64,000 nucleotides of DNA, taken from NCBI GenBank assembly GCA_013399305.1, contig VXAI01000021.1:1225215-1289214 (forward strand), in the 5' to 3' direction. This stretch comes from Rostratula benghalensis. Lineage: Eukaryota; Chordata; Aves; Charadriiformes; Rostratulidae. A program made the position numbers and the translations under genes. The notes under the pieces are model-generated. The model had not been told where the DNA came from. It ran no database searches and saw only the letters and a list, made by a program, of their open reading frames with translations. Below, one piece after another: positions 25,901 to 36,956 of the stretch; within the stretch, counting starts at the first letter, position 1, and each line of letters opens with the position of its first letter.

Positions 25901-28900
25901 CAGAATCTCTTGGTTGGGGAGGCTGTGGTGATTACTAGTGACTATGGACCTGAGCCTTGAGCTAAACTCTTATTTCCTGGAAGAATAAACTTCAACTCCT
26001 CTATTTCCTGACTCACCATGCTCCCCTCGTCCCTCGAACCCACCCCCCCACCATGCCTAATTTGTGAGCTTTGTACTAGCTACAGAGCAAGTTGACTGTG
26101 CAAATTTAATAAGTTGAAGTAAAAAAAAAAAAAAAATCGTCTTCTCTATAGAATAGGAGCAAAAACCAGATTATATTAAATTAGACGCTTCAGCAGTGTT
26201 TTTCCCTTAGTTTTGTGGCTCCTCCATTTAAAACATTAACCAGATAAATATTTGTATGGTGTTTAATAAACTATATGCCTTATAAGTTTATTTTTAAAAG
26301 ATATACTAGCTAATAATTCTCATCTCCTTGGCTTAAGTATCTCAAATAGTATGTATGCCAGGGGAACTCCCACCCTGCAGCTTGGAGAATGTTGTAAAGC
26401 CTTTCTTTTACCTGCTGCATCTTCTGCCCATTACTGCTCAGTTCTCTGTATTTCCTCTGATTTTTGAGGATGACAGGGGTTTTAAATTCCAGTGTCAGCA
26501 GTTTCAAACGCTTTGAGATCTGACTCTTGTATGATGTGTTGTTGTACTATGTCTGCTGCCACCTCTACTCATATCTCTTGGGCCTTAATTCCACACACCC
26601 CTAATTAGCCACCCTGGGGAGCTGGCACGAACAAGAGGAAACGGTTCAAGTGGTGCTAGAGGAGGTTTAGATTGGATATTAGGGAAAAAATTATTCACTG
26701 AAAGGGTTATCAAACATTGCAATAGGCTCCCCAGGAAAACGGTGGAGTCATCATCCCTCGAGGTATTTAAAAGACAGGTAGACATGGAGCTGAGCAACAT
26801 GGTTTAGTCGTGTTTTTTGTCAGTGTTAAGTTGGTGGTTGGACTCAATGATCTGAAAAGTCCCTTCCAGCCTAGGCAATTCTATGATTCTGTGTCCAGCC
26901 AGGCGTAGGGTGCTGCCGTACAAAGCTCTGCAGTAATACGTTTGCCTTTTGCTCTCCCTTGCAGGAATCTACATTCTGATCGCGGTCGGAGCCGTCATGA
27001 TGTTTGTGGGGTTCCTGGGATGCTATGGTGCTATTCAGGAGTCTCAGTGCCTTCTGGGAACGGTAAGAGGTGTAGAGTACCAAAGTGCAAGGCTACATGG
27101 TAACCATGATTGATGTCCCTCCCATATCCCTGCCAGGCGGCACATGGCCATGGCTCCCTTGCTGGAGACTCCTGCAACAAATTGGGCTGGGGAGGATGCA
27201 TGCACATGTAGGTGGGAACCAGTTGACCTCTGCAAGGAGCAAGGCAGCCATCAAGCTGGCAGGCACACTGCAAGCTCCTGCTTCTGCCTGGCTGCAGGAC
27301 AGGGGCTGAAGCCAGCAGTGTTGCAGAAGAGGTATGAACAGCAGCATTCTTGGAGATTCATTTTCTCTGTTATATATGAAACACCACCACACCCCCAATG
27401 CTTTTTTTTCCCCACCATGGTTTTGCTGTCTTACCGAGCACCCACTAAACTCTCTTACCTGATGTCCCTTACAGTTTCCCCTTTCACTCTGTTTCAAGGC
27501 TGCCTGTGGTGATTCCAGTTCTTTTAAGGAATCATCTACTATTTTTATCTGTTTGGATAAGGAAACAGCCAAGATTTCCCACAATATCTTAGCAAGGACA
27601 TCTAGGTACATCCTGGAAAATCCATTACTGAAGCACTACAGGCGTCCTTGATGTGAGGCAGCAGCTCAGGATTTCTGGCACGGGATGAGCTGAATTGTAT
27701 AAACTCTAGCCACACCAAAAGCCTTTGCCTTGGGGGTAAGGGAGACCCATTTATTTAAAGCAAGTTCTCACATGTGGTTCAGCTTTAAACAAAATGAAAA
27801 AAAAAAGTGTTAAGATATTAACAAAAATTAAAAAAAATTGGAAGGACTTGCTATCACTTGGTAATGTTGGGCTGGAAGAATCTTGGTGGTGGTGTACTGA
27901 CCCATGGATGTGGATTCAACTGGGACAGAGGGAAATGGAGCTGCTTTCCCTCACTCTCGCAGATGGCTTCACCTCTCATTGCTTCTGTTTCCCAGTAAGA
28001 AGGGTGTGCTTCTTACCAGCTTTTTATAAAGCCCTTCTGAACGCTGCTGTAGGAGTTTGCAGGCATTATCACTGCTGCTGAGAAAAGGAGGAGCTGGTGC
28101 ACAAATCCGACAGGGGCTCTTGTAGCAAGGTCTCGGCAGCTTTGGATTTTTTTTTATTTTTTCTTTTTGTTAACACAAGTGATTACAGAACCTGAATTAC
28201 CCCTCACTCCCTCTTGAAGTTGGAAAGAGGATTAGAAGGGCAGATGGTACAAAGTACCTGGGGCCTGACTTTGAAACTGGCTGCTTTGGCTGAAATTAGC
28301 AACTCTAACTGCTGTGTGCTGCCCGTGTTTGCTCACACCTTTGCTTGCCAAGAGAAGGCTGGGGATGCCTCGCAATGACACATTCCTTTGGCCAAGGCTC
28401 CCGCTGTGTTCCAAGGACATTTCCAAGCAACGTCCTCACGGTGTTGCAGGGAAACAGCCCCTCTCTCCTTTCCTGCAGCCAGCCACAGGGGAGTGACTGT
28501 AAGCTTATTGCAAAAGGGGGAGGTATCAGGAACTTCCAGACTATCAATATCTCATGCTAAAAAGGATGCATGGAAGCTGGGTGTTGAGATCAGAGGAAGG
28601 CAGGAGGGAGCTGCTTGGCATGGAGCAGGCTCTGGTCCCCAGAAAGAGACTGGGGCACATCCAACCACCCAGCCGGGAACGTTGTCATGTTCCCATAGCA
28701 TCAAGCTGTATCTCTGGTGTTTTGTAGCCAGCTCAGAAAACTGAGTCTTCGGGAAGTTCTACCTCTAAATCTGGGAGCCATCCTTCACTGGAAGGTAACC
28801 ACTGCAAGAGTGAGCCCTAGTGCTTAACTAGAGAATTACAGTGGCATCACACCCACAATTTGAGGATCCTTGGGGGTCTGTGGGACCCAGTCCCCAAGAG

Positions 28901-31900
28901 ATATTCTTGGAGAACCAGGGATAAATAGGTGTTTAAATAGGAGTTGGTTTGTTGGTTGATTGGGAACTGGACAAGGACCTTGGAAGTCCTTGCCTGCTGT
29001 CAGGTCAATAGTCCTGTTTCCATTTTGTTGATAATCCTTTGCTCTTGCACATGAGAGCCAGGTCATTCTGCAAAGTCCCATTTCCTCTGTTGTTGAAGAA
29101 AGTGTCCTGAATGTGTCCAGAACGGAGACTGCCAAGGATCCGGGGGCTGTTGTCCCATCCCATACTGTGATTTTTGTCTTCCCCTGCCTGCATTCACCTT
29201 CCTTGCTTCTTTACTTCCATGGCAACTCTTCCAATTCAGAGCTTTTCCAAGGAAGAAGTCACTGAGGGTGATGTTGTCATGGAGGTACTGTTGGCTGCGT
29301 GTGGAGCATGCCTGTAAGTGCCCTCTCACTTGACTCTGATGGATGCACTTTACAGCTTCCCCATTCCCTGTCTTTACAGATTGACCATCACAATGTCTCC
29401 CTGAAATCTAAACAAAAAGATGGAGGGAGTCTTTGGGGGGATGGCAGGGAGGAGTGCTGGGATTTTGCACAAAGAGGGTGGGACTGTGGGAAAACATCAG
29501 TGTTAACATTTATGCAAAAAACTGCGGTAGTGTTGCAGGGCTGTGGATGCCAAGAAAGCTGGCCATAAATCACACCCTGACGCCCCGCAGCTCCTCAGCA
29601 GCTGAAATGTGCTTTTAACCCTGCACTGGCAATTCCCATCCTTGAAACATCTGTGGCAGAGCAAGAAGCTCGTCTGGACAGTCCTGCAGCCACATGAAGA
29701 GGAGCAATGTGTCTTGTGGTGCACGGGCCATCCTCAACCCTGTCTGTCTCTCTGTGGGAAAGGCTGCACTGATCCTAACTCCACCACCCCATTGGGAAGT
29801 CTAGACATGAGGTAGCATCTAGTGAGTTATAGGAAAATGTGTTTGGCCTTAAGTATGAGAGAGAAACTGAAGTTAGGTGAAGCCTTGCTCTGATCTTCTC
29901 CATCAGTAAAAGTGCTTCTCCACACCTCTACCTGCTTAATTGCTGATTTTGCTTGTAGCCATGTACATTAATTGTCCCTCTCTTTGTTTTTGCAGTTCTT
30001 CACTTGCCTGGTGATCCTCTTTGCCTGTGAAGTTGCGGCTGGAATTTGGGGCTTTGTCAACAAAGACCAAGTAAGATGACTACCCAACCTGCACATGTGG
30101 GACTGGGAGGCTGGGGCAGAATCACAGCAGATCCCAGCATGAGCTGTTTTGCTCGCAAGCTGCTCCTGGACTGAGTCACGGGGGCTTGGATTAGTGATGT
30201 GATCCAGGGAGGTCATCTAACTCTTTTTGGCCGGGCTGATGAACTTTAAATGTGAGCACTTCACGTAACAGCTGCCCCTTACGGTATATAGTGCAATATC
30301 TGCAACAAAAATAGACTTGTCTTGCTTGAGTCTCCTCTTCCTGCCACACTGTCAGTCATAGTGTGAGCTCATTCATGGATGAAGTCGTGAAGGGAAGCCA
30401 TCTGCACGTCCTAGGTGCTAAAGAGCAAACCCAGCCACGTGGCCACTTAGGGAGGGAATACCATACGGGGAGAGCCTGCATTGATGGGATTGCTCAATGC
30501 TTCCTGCTCTTTGCCGGTATCATATAACTCTCTTCAGGCTGTTGGTCTGCCAGGACTGAGCTTGTGGCTGATCAATACACTGTGTGTAAGGTGTTGAAGC
30601 CGTCTGTCTGTCCCAGGCGCTGTGCTAGAGGCTGCTGAGATGAGAATCTGTAGCTGGAGCAGGTTAGATAAAGGGTGAGACTGAAAACTGCAGCTTTTCA
30701 CCTTCCCTTTCTGCTCACCTGCCCTTCGCTGCAGTCACCTTCCTTTTGTTATGGTCACACTGCTCACAGGCATGCAGCATTTGGTGTCAAAGAGCAAAAC
30801 TGTCACCGCATGGGAACCACGGCCATGCTGCCCCAGGCAGAGGGCTGGGTGTTGATCACTCGGCCATTAAGTGTTTGGAGGAGAGAAGGGAGACCGCTTT
30901 TGCTCAAAGCCACAGTTAAGACTCTCTGGCAGAGTAGAACACGTTTACTTTACTAAGAGATGTCATCCAGCTGCGTCAGTAGGTGGTGGCCTGCTCAGTT
31001 TTCCTGTGCATACAGGCCACAGATGACCAGCTCGACCGTGAATGGGAACACCCTGTAGTCATTCACCGGAGAGAGCATGACTTCATCGGAATAAACTCTT
31101 CTGTGGCTAAACATATTATTATGCAGGCAGGGTGCTGTTTCCTAGCAACTTTGGTGAGCTAATTAACCTTTGTGGAGGAGCTGTGCCTCTTGCAGATGTT
31201 AGTTTGTGAATCCTGAAGAGTCCAAGATGTGCGACTGAACTGACAGCAGAAGAAGTGAAGCCTGAATAAGGAGAGAAGGCCACTGTTCTCCATGTGCTTG
31301 GCCATCAGAGCATAAAGCATGAAGTTTAGGATTTGCTGATACAAAAGCAATGACCTTAGCCACTTAAAATTAATTTTGCAGTTTAAAATGAATGGTGGCA
31401 GCCTGTTGGTCCCAGATGCTCTTGCAGCCTTGGTGGTGAATGGGCTGTTTGGAAGTCCCCACTCACAAGGCAGGCAGGGGCATCTCAGGAGTGATGTGGG
31501 CTGGGAGGAAAGTGCTGAATGATCTCAGAGAACCACTCACAGTGGGGCACTGTTTGCAGCCCCTTGGGGGAACAGTTATTTCATATGAAGCAGGAGCAGG
31601 ATGCTGTTGCACGTAGCTGGAGGCAGTCTCTCCCCCAGCCTGCCTTCTTGGAGATGCTTCAGATACAGGATGGCAAGAAGTAGGGGTTTTTTTCTTTTTT
31701 TTTCTTTCTGTGTCCCAGAATGAAACAGTTTGATCAGAGAACATCACCCTCCATAGCACACTTCTTTTTTTTTTTTTTTTTTTTTTAAACAGTGATGGAG
31801 AGATACTGGGATAATTGATTGAGATCAGGCTTGTTCTTGCTGTAGTTTCTTGTGTGCTAACCCAGCCTGCACAGCCAAGAGCAGATGGTCTAGAAAGTGT

Positions 31901-34900
31901 CTTCCCTTTCGTACTTGCTCATGTATTTTTCTTTTGCTTCTCTTGCATGTCCTCCTTTCATTTGCCTCTCCCAAATTATTGAGGAAAAGCTCCAAGGCCA
32001 GTTTCCTCTGAAAATGAGTGGGGGGGTTTTGCCTTGTGGAGCAGACCCTCCACTGGTAGCTACAGTTTACCAGCCCAGATGGAAGGGCTAGAGTATGGAT
32101 GAGGTTTCTCGTATAACCATTTACAGGACTGGGGTGCCCAGCTCCAGGTAGAGACCCTGCCAGGGTTTGACATCCATCTAAAAGCACTGAATCTTCCTGA
32201 CCAAAAAGAGCCACCTGACTAAGCTTTAGTGTGGAATCTTTCCCAAATTCCTGCTGTGCCCCCTGAGCCTGACAATAAGCCACAATGCCCATATCCACAG
32301 ATAGCCTTCCTTGTGCATCCCACCTTTTCCTGACTTCTCCAGTGTGTTCTGCCTCTGCAGCCTCTGTGGGAAACATGTTGCCTGCTTGCTTTGTCTCCAT
32401 GGGTAGGGTGGTTCAGAGCAGGGCGTATATGCAATCCTGAGCCCAAGACCCAAATCCACATGGGCTGAAGGTCTACCTCAGATCTTGTGGTTCACCCACT
32501 GGGGCTTGGGTGTCCACCTGCTAGGGACTGCTAGTGGAGCACTTGGGTAGTGTTGGCTGGAACCTGCTGGCTGGCATCAGATGAGGTTCTTATTATATGC
32601 TGCTCTTGACTGGAGAGGCTGAAGGGACTTGGGCCCTAGGAAATATGAGTCTTTTTTCATGCACCTGTGCAAATAAATGGGCTCTGAATCTATTTAAAAA
32701 CTGCTCATCTACCTGTGCTATTAAAGGGAACTTGTCCCCTTCAGGCACATCTGCTGGGTAAGCCTCCTTCTCCTCTGGCTGAAGGGGACTTTTTCCTGTC
32801 TTTCCTAGATAGCCAAAGATGTGAAGCAGTTCTACGATCAAGCGTTTCAACAGGCGCTTATGGCGGAATCGGAGACAAACAACGGGAAAGCTGTAGTGAA
32901 GACCTTCCATGAAACGGTAAGATCTTCTCAGTCTATGTGTAGTTGGCCAAAACAACCGCTTGATGAGTAAGAACCTGTGTGTTGCGAGTTACACCTGTAA
33001 CTTCTGCTTGTGGTTTGTGAGTGGATTAAGTGGTGAGGAACAACTGTTGCTGTGCAGACTGATCTTCCCCACCAAGGCAGAGAAGGCAGTAAGTTGAAGT
33101 ATAAGTCCTTTGGCAGAGAATGAAGGCAATGCTGGATTTTTTTGATGCTTTGGAGTGAACTGGATCAAATGTGTTCTCAGCACTGAGATTTTTCTGCCTG
33201 CTTTCCAAGCTCTGCATAGAAATCTCCTTTCCATAGGAGCTTCTTGCAGCCAGAAGAAATGAGAATGTGGGAGGAAGGAGAAGCAAAAATCAGGGTCTGG
33301 AAAATGAATGGGAAAAGCAGGCTGTAAAGCAGATAATGCTACATTCAGATGTCAGCTTCTCAAGTTTGGTGTTCTTACATGTCAAGAAACAGAGTTGCAC
33401 CCTCTTCAATATTCTGTCCCGTGCACTGTGCTGGGAAGTCTTGCCCCAGCTCTAATGAAGTTGCTTTTCATTTAACTTGGCACTCCTGATTAAGTAAAAT
33501 TCAACAGAAGAAAAATGTTGCTCTGAGGAACTAATCCCAGTACTTGCTCTGCTCAGCAGGAAACAGAATCTCTAGAGAAATAGTTGGGTTCATTCCCTTC
33601 CAGGATATCAATGCCAGACCTGCCTGGGATCGTTGTAGGAAGCAGCTGCATTGCATGGAAAGAAAAAAAAAATTGAATTTGGAAAGTTATTCCCCCTCCA
33701 AGATGCCTCCTCAGTCTTGGGTGGTTTCAAGGATGTTTAATGGTGGGGAGAGTATTGCATGAGTGTTTGCTCTGATGCTGGGTTGTTGACTTTTTTTATT
33801 CCCTCTCTCCATGTAGCTGGACTGCTGTGGTCCTGATAATGCAATAGGAGCTATCACTCCCCTGTGGAGAGAGGACCTCTGCCCGAAGAAGGATTCCTTA
33901 CTGAAAAACATTTTTGAGGTAGGCATGGCTGCTTTTTGTTCAGTGTAGCTCCTGTGAGGAAACTCAGGGCTCCCAGGGTAATTTGGGGATTTATTAGGAA
34001 TTAGATAAAAAGGAGGGATTTCATTTATTTGGGGTTGGTGCTGAAGGATGCCAGAGGTTCCCACCGGTGTTTCCTTTGCTGGTCTTGCTGCTTGAGGGGG
34101 CTGGCAGCCATGGAGGGGTGAAGCCTGGTGAAAAGTTCTACAACCAGGATGCAGGAACACAAGTGGAACTTGGGGGGAAACAGCTACCTTTCTGGGTGTT
34201 GGGGGCAAGCAAGGGGGAATCAGACTCTCTGATCAGCCTGCTTCTCTGCTTCAGCCCTCAAGCTGCCACAAAAAAATTGATGAGCTGTTCTCCGGGAAGC
34301 TGTACCTGATTGGTATTGCTGCCATCGTGGTTGCTGTGATCATGGTAAGTGTGACTGCGCGGTGCCCTGCTGTTGTGGGACGGGAGAAAGCAGCCTCCCT
34401 CAAGGTGCCCTGGCCCTGTTCCAACAGGGGTGGATCTGTCCCTCTCCTCTGGATGCCCTTGTAGCTCAGCATGTGGCACCAGTCCTCGGCAACCCAGCTG
34501 TTCTGGAATGTGGTGACACTGAGGGCTTCACTGTCACCCCCCAGGGGGTCAGGAAGTTAGGGCAGGTGCCTGGCCAGTGCAGTAGAGCAGGAGCACCTGC
34601 AACCCCATCCAGAAGGGCAGAGCACAGTCGAGTCTCTTCGCTGCCTCCAAAACCACTTGTTTTTCAGGCCAGTCTGTATTGTTTTGTCAATGGGGTCTGC
34701 AGTGGGAAGGGGGTTGCTTGCCGTGGTGGGTTTGCTCCCCAGTGAGCAAGGGGCGTGTAATACCAGAGGGATCTCAAAGTGTTTGCTGCGTAGCTGGCAC
34801 CTGGAAGGCTTTCAACGTACCACCACTGCTGCCAGCAAGAAGATGGGAGAATATAATTTTATCTCAAATTGGCCAAATCCTAATGAAAACAGTAGCAAAG

Positions 34901-35087
34901 ACACAGCATCTCTGCCCTTATCTCTGACATGAGAGATTATGTGGGGTGGAGGACCTCAGGACAGGGTGGGGCTTCTGCAGAGTACTGGTTAGTGCCTCAC
35001 TGGTGCCCTTGTATCTCCCAACAGATCTTCGAAATGATCCTGAGCATGGTGCTGTGCTGTGGCATAAGGAACAGCTCTGTCTACTGA
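13879..35087 (+). CDS. CD81: CD81 tetraspanin, coding exons 2-8 (span)
   Basis: This is the four-pass membrane protein CD81. It organises tetraspanin-enriched microdomains at the cell surface and is known in mammals as the partner of CD19 and EWI proteins. Seven exons join without a frame break: 13879-13993, 26965-27062, 29996-30070, 32809-32916, 33817-33918, 34255-34344 and 35025-35087. They encode 216 residues. With the usual 22-residue first exon, which is not visible, the protein would be 238 residues against 236 in human. TM1 ends in exon 2, TM2 is in exon 3, TM3 in exon 4, the large extracellular loop in exons 5-7, and TM4 in exons 7-8. The loop has the CCG motif and two further cysteines (about residues 157, 158, 176 and 192). 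Juxtamembrane cysteines in exons 3 and 8 fit palmitoylation sites. The C-terminus is NSSVY. No frameshift or premature stop is seen. Confidence 0.96.
16564..16621. repeat. Perfect 24-bp inverted repeat, 10-base loop
   Basis: Bases 16564-16587 are the exact reverse complement of 16598-16621, separated by ten bases (16588-16597). The arms are AT-rich and include 'aaataaatgcatatt' on the left. The flanking bases 16563 and 16622 would add only a G-U pair. If transcribed as part of CD81 intron 2, this folds into a 24-bp hairpin. It could be a small palindromic element, a young MITE-like insertion or a pre-miRNA-like stem. I do not recognise the family. Confidence 0.9.
16960..16980. repeat. 21-base palindrome in CD81 intron 2
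   Basis: Two 10-base arms ('caggggtttt' and its exact reverse complement) flank a single A. Function is unknown, and it may be chance. Confidence 0.7.
17532..17554. repeat. Poly(T) run, 23 bases
   Basis: An uninterrupted T run in CD81 intron 2, followed by 'aaattattatttatta'. It has no clear parent element. Confidence 0.88.
21314..21425 (-). mobile_element. CR1 LINE fragment (reverse)
   Basis: It opens with 'tcatagaatcatagaaccat' and continues 'ccaggttagaagagactttt', then 'agaccagcc' and 'ccactaaatcatgtcc'. This is the reverse complement of a CR1 3' end. The right boundary is approximate because the similarity fades. Confidence 0.82.
23542..23717 (+). mobile_element. CR1 LINE fragment
   Basis: Diagnostic CR1 text appears in order: 'cactggaacaacctccccag', 'gtggtagagtccccatcact', 'ggaggttttcaagag', 'gagccagatgatcttccaag' and 'gttccttccaacctgggc', closing with 'atgattctgtg'. 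It is 5'-truncated and lies in CD81 intron 2 in the sense orientation. Confidence 0.9.
24670..24831 (+). mobile_element. CR1 LINE fragment
   Basis: It starts at 'gaagttgtagctgctccatt' and continues through 'aagtgttcaataccagcctg', 'cccatggcaggagggttgg' and 'aactagatgatccttaagga' to 'aattctatga'. It is a truncated CR1 3' end in the sense orientation, similar to the copy at 5285-5570. Confidence 0.9.
25618..25635. repeat. Poly(T) run, 18 bases
   Basis: A homopolymer followed by a C run ('tttttcccccccccac') in CD81 intron 2. Confidence 0.85.
26630..26892 (+). mobile_element. CR1 LINE fragment next to CD81 exon 3
   Basis: The stretch reads as CR1: 'ggtttagattggatattagg', 'gaaaaaattattcactgaaa', 'caataggctccccaggaaaa', 'tggttggactcaatgatctg' and 'cccttccagcctagg', with an 'attctatgattctgtg' tail. 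It ends 72 bases before the exon 3 acceptor. The branch-point region of CD81 intron 2 is therefore squeezed between the element and the exon. Confidence 0.9.
26965..27062 (+). CDS. CD81: CD81 exon 3
   Basis: The acceptor is 'tgctctcccttgcag' and the donor is 'gtaagag'. The exon has 98 bases; its first two complete the split Gly codon and it ends in phase 0. It encodes [19 protein letters not shown] followed by [13 protein letters not shown], which is TM2 and the inner loop (about residues 62-93). Two cysteines sit at positions palmitoylated in mammalian CD81. Confidence 0.97.
27063..29995 (+). other. CD81: CD81 intron 3
   Basis: A 2,933-base intron with no recognisable repeat or gene. The longest reading frames (for example 172 codons on the minus strand at 27093-27611) have no family resemblance or splice logic and are at chance level. 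Confidence 0.75.
29996..30070 (+). CDS. CD81: CD81 exon 4
   Basis: The acceptor is 'tctttgtttttgcag' and the donor is 'gtaagat'. The exon has 75 bases, phase 0 to 0. It encodes [20 protein letters not shown] and then VNKDQ. This is TM3 and the start of the large extracellular loop (about residues 94-118). It is nearly identical to mammalian CD81. Confidence 0.97.
30071..32808 (+). other. CD81: CD81 intron 4
   Basis: A 2,738-base intron with a T run at 31765-31786. A 191-codon minus-strand frame (31825-32400) has no recognisable domain or splice context and is regarded as chance. Confidence 0.75.
31765..31786. repeat. Poly(T) run, 22 bases
   Basis: A homopolymer in CD81 intron 4, not clearly attached to any element. 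Confidence 0.88.
32809..32916 (+). CDS. CD81: CD81 exon 5
   Basis: The acceptor is 'cctgtctttcctag' and the donor is 'gtaagat'. The exon has 108 bases, phase 0 to 0. It encodes [20 protein letters not shown] and then [16 protein letters not shown]. These are the A and B helices of the large extracellular loop (about residues 119-154). The middle is the most diverged part and carries one residue more than human CD81. Confidence 0.95.
33817..33918 (+). CDS. CD81: CD81 exon 6
   Basis: The acceptor is 'ccctctctccatgtag' and the donor is 'gtaggca'. The exon has 102 bases, phase 0 to 0. It starts [11 protein letters not shown] and includes [17 protein letters not shown]. The tetraspanin CCG signature and the third loop cysteine are present (about residues 157, 158 and 176). 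The stretch between the cysteines differs strongly from mammals, as expected for the variable head of the loop. Confidence 0.96.
34255..34344 (+). CDS. CD81: CD81 exon 7
   Basis: The acceptor is 'gcttctctgcttcag' and the donor is 'gtaagtg'. The exon has 90 bases, phase 0 to 0. It encodes [20 protein letters not shown] and [10 protein letters not shown]. This contains the last loop cysteine (about residue 192) and the first part of TM4. Confidence 0.97.
35025..35087 (+). CDS. CD81: CD81 exon 8, terminal coding part
   Basis: The acceptor is 'gtatctcccaacag'. The exon encodes [20 protein letters not shown] and then TGA at 35085-35087. It holds the end of TM4 with its conserved Glu, which in human CD81 lines the cholesterol-binding cavity. 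A juxtamembrane Cys-Cys pair and a short cytoplasmic tail follow. Confidence 0.97.
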   Translation: MFEMILSMVLCCGIRNSSVY

Positions 35088-35264
35088 GCCGTGAGAGCTG
35101 GGGAGGGGAGGGAAAGGGGGGAGAGCAGGGCAGAGTGCCCCAAGTGCCACCAAGTGAGCAGGAGACATTTCAACAAAAGACAAAGAAAACTATGTATATA
35201 AATACTTCCAATATTACCATACAGTACTTACCATTTTTATTTTGAAGTACTTTTTTTTTAAAAA

Positions 35265-35274
35265 AATAAATAAA
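35265..35274 (+). terminator. CD81: CD81 proximal poly(A) signals
   Basis: Two overlapping AATAAA hexamers lie at 35265-35270 and 35269-35274, about 180 bases after the stop. A GT-rich segment follows ('cttgtggctgagttagtt', 'gttttgtgtgatgg'). This is the expected arrangement of a cleavage site. Confidence 0.8.
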
Positions 35275-36478
35275 ACTTTCCCGTATCCTTGTGGCTGAGT
35301 TAGTTACACATCAGTTTTGTGTGATGGGGAAAGCTGCTGTAGCAGGAAACTGAGTCCTTCCTCCCCCTTCCCCACTCCCTGTAACTCTGAAATAGCATTG
35401 ATGGAAGACGTACAGAGGAGAAGGCTGCAGCCTGTTATCAGAAAAGTTTGCCTTGGTTTTTACTCTCTCTTTTTTTTTTTTTTTTTTTTTGAACACCAAC
35501 CTCTTTTTTTATATACATATTTGGATGCTGAAGCAGGATTTAATGGTTTTGTTTATTTGTACTCATCTTTTCCTACCATCACCCCCACTCCCTGGCATTT
35601 CCAAGCTGTCAGTAGGGAAGCCTGGCTGACTGCCCGAAGCCTGGGGAAGCGGAAACAGCCCCCACTGCCTGGGTGCACTGTGTCCCCGGGGAACCGCCAG
35701 CACGTTTTTCCTCTCTGACCTGTTTGCATCCATAGGTCAATCCTCAACAGGAGTCACACTTAAACTTATTTTACACTCAGAAGAGTGGAGATGGTTTTGG
35801 CTTTTTGTTTTTGTGGGGTTTTTTTCTCGGGGCTATAATTTTATAAATTGGCTTATTTCCCTTGATTCGTTACACTAAGGGGGTGAATTTTAGTCCCAGT
35901 TTTTCCAAGTACAACAAACTGAAAGTTAAGTCACTTTTTAAACTTCTTCAGTGTTTCTTTACAGACATGCTTTTAGGAGAGTCTAGTTCTGCACTAAGTT
36001 TCCACTGTTGAGCTAATACTTGCATACAAATAATATTGGAAAAAATATAAAAATTTAAAAAAAGAGAAAGTTCTTAATCTCAAGAATCCTGCATTTATGT
36101 ATTGCAGGATGATGCTTGGGGGGTTCCCAGCCATATGTATACATGTTTAAAATGTCATCATTGCATCACTCTCTTGTTCAGTGAAATTTTCCTTACTTAC
36201 AGCATATTGTCGCACACGGTAACATTGCTGGGAAATTTGCATAACCTGATTTTGGAGAAAAAAAAATGTTTATTTTTTAAGACCTTCCATTTCCAGTTAC
36301 ACCAATGGCAGGAGATCAGCTTATCAAAGCAAAGGAATTCAGGTTTTACAATCACACGAGTTGAAACACTTTCTTGTGACCTGGTAAGCTTTGATTGCCA
36401 ATTTGACATACGTGGCTTCTGTTGTGTGCCACTCTGTTATTATGTAGATAGAGGGGGAGAGTGACCCAGGAGCTATGT

Positions 36479-36484
36479 AATAAA
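36479..36484 (+). terminator. CD81: Candidate distal CD81 poly(A) signal
   Basis: AATAAA is followed by 'atcagagtgtctct'. It would give a longer 3' UTR. There is no direct evidence of use. Confidence 0.4.
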
Positions 36485-36935
36485 ATCAGAGTGTCTCTAA
36501 AAAGATGATCTATATATGTATAGTTCTATAGATATATATTTTTAAGCAAAGCCTTTTCCTTAACAGTATGGGCACTTGAGCTGGAAATGATAGTGTCTCA
36601 GCTCTTTGCCACCTTGAAGCAGGTAAGGGGAGGAGTTTAAACTAGTGATCACTTTCCCCACTTCAGGAATGTTTCTGTTTCTTAAAGTATTTCATTCTCC
36701 CTCTTTGTTGCAACGAAGAGCTTCAGATCAGATAGGGAGGAAGACCTGTGATCATTTCAAACTAATACCTTGTCCACTGCATGTGGCTGCTGTGGCTTTT
36801 GCCACCAAGGGATAGGAAATTCCTGCACTGGGGCAAACTGATCCATTTGGAGGGTTCTCCCCACTTCTGCTTCCCCCCTTTCCTCATCTTCCGGCCTTCT
36901 AGTATATAGGGCCTTTAAAAAGTATATAGGTAAAA

Positions 36936-36956
36936 ATATATATATATATATATATA
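36936..36956. repeat. (AT)n microsatellite
   Basis: Just over ten AT units downstream of CD81. Confidence 0.92.

Larger units (their letters stand above)
13994..26964 (+). other. CD81: CD81 intron 2
   Basis: This is a 12,971-base intron. It contains CR1 fragments at 21314-21425, 23542-23717, 24670-24831 and 26630-26892, and T runs at 17532-17554, 20781-20799 and 25618-25635. A perfect 24-bp inverted repeat lies at 16564-16621 and a 21-base palindrome at 16960-16980. No embedded gene was recognised on either strand. Confidence 0.8.
35088..36500 (+). other. CD81: CD81 3' UTR (proximal and possible extended)
   Basis: The UTR runs from the stop to at least the proximal poly(A) signals at 35265-35274. 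AT-rich sequence without repeats continues to another AATAAA at 36479-36484, so an extended UTR of about 1.4 kb is plausible. It includes a 21-base T run (35470-35490). Which site is used needs transcript data. Confidence 0.6.

Noticed and set aside
31825..32400. 191-codon minus-strand frame in CD81 intron 4
   Set aside because: About this many frames of this length are expected by chance in 64 kb. No family resemblance is seen, and it is antisense to a normal intron.
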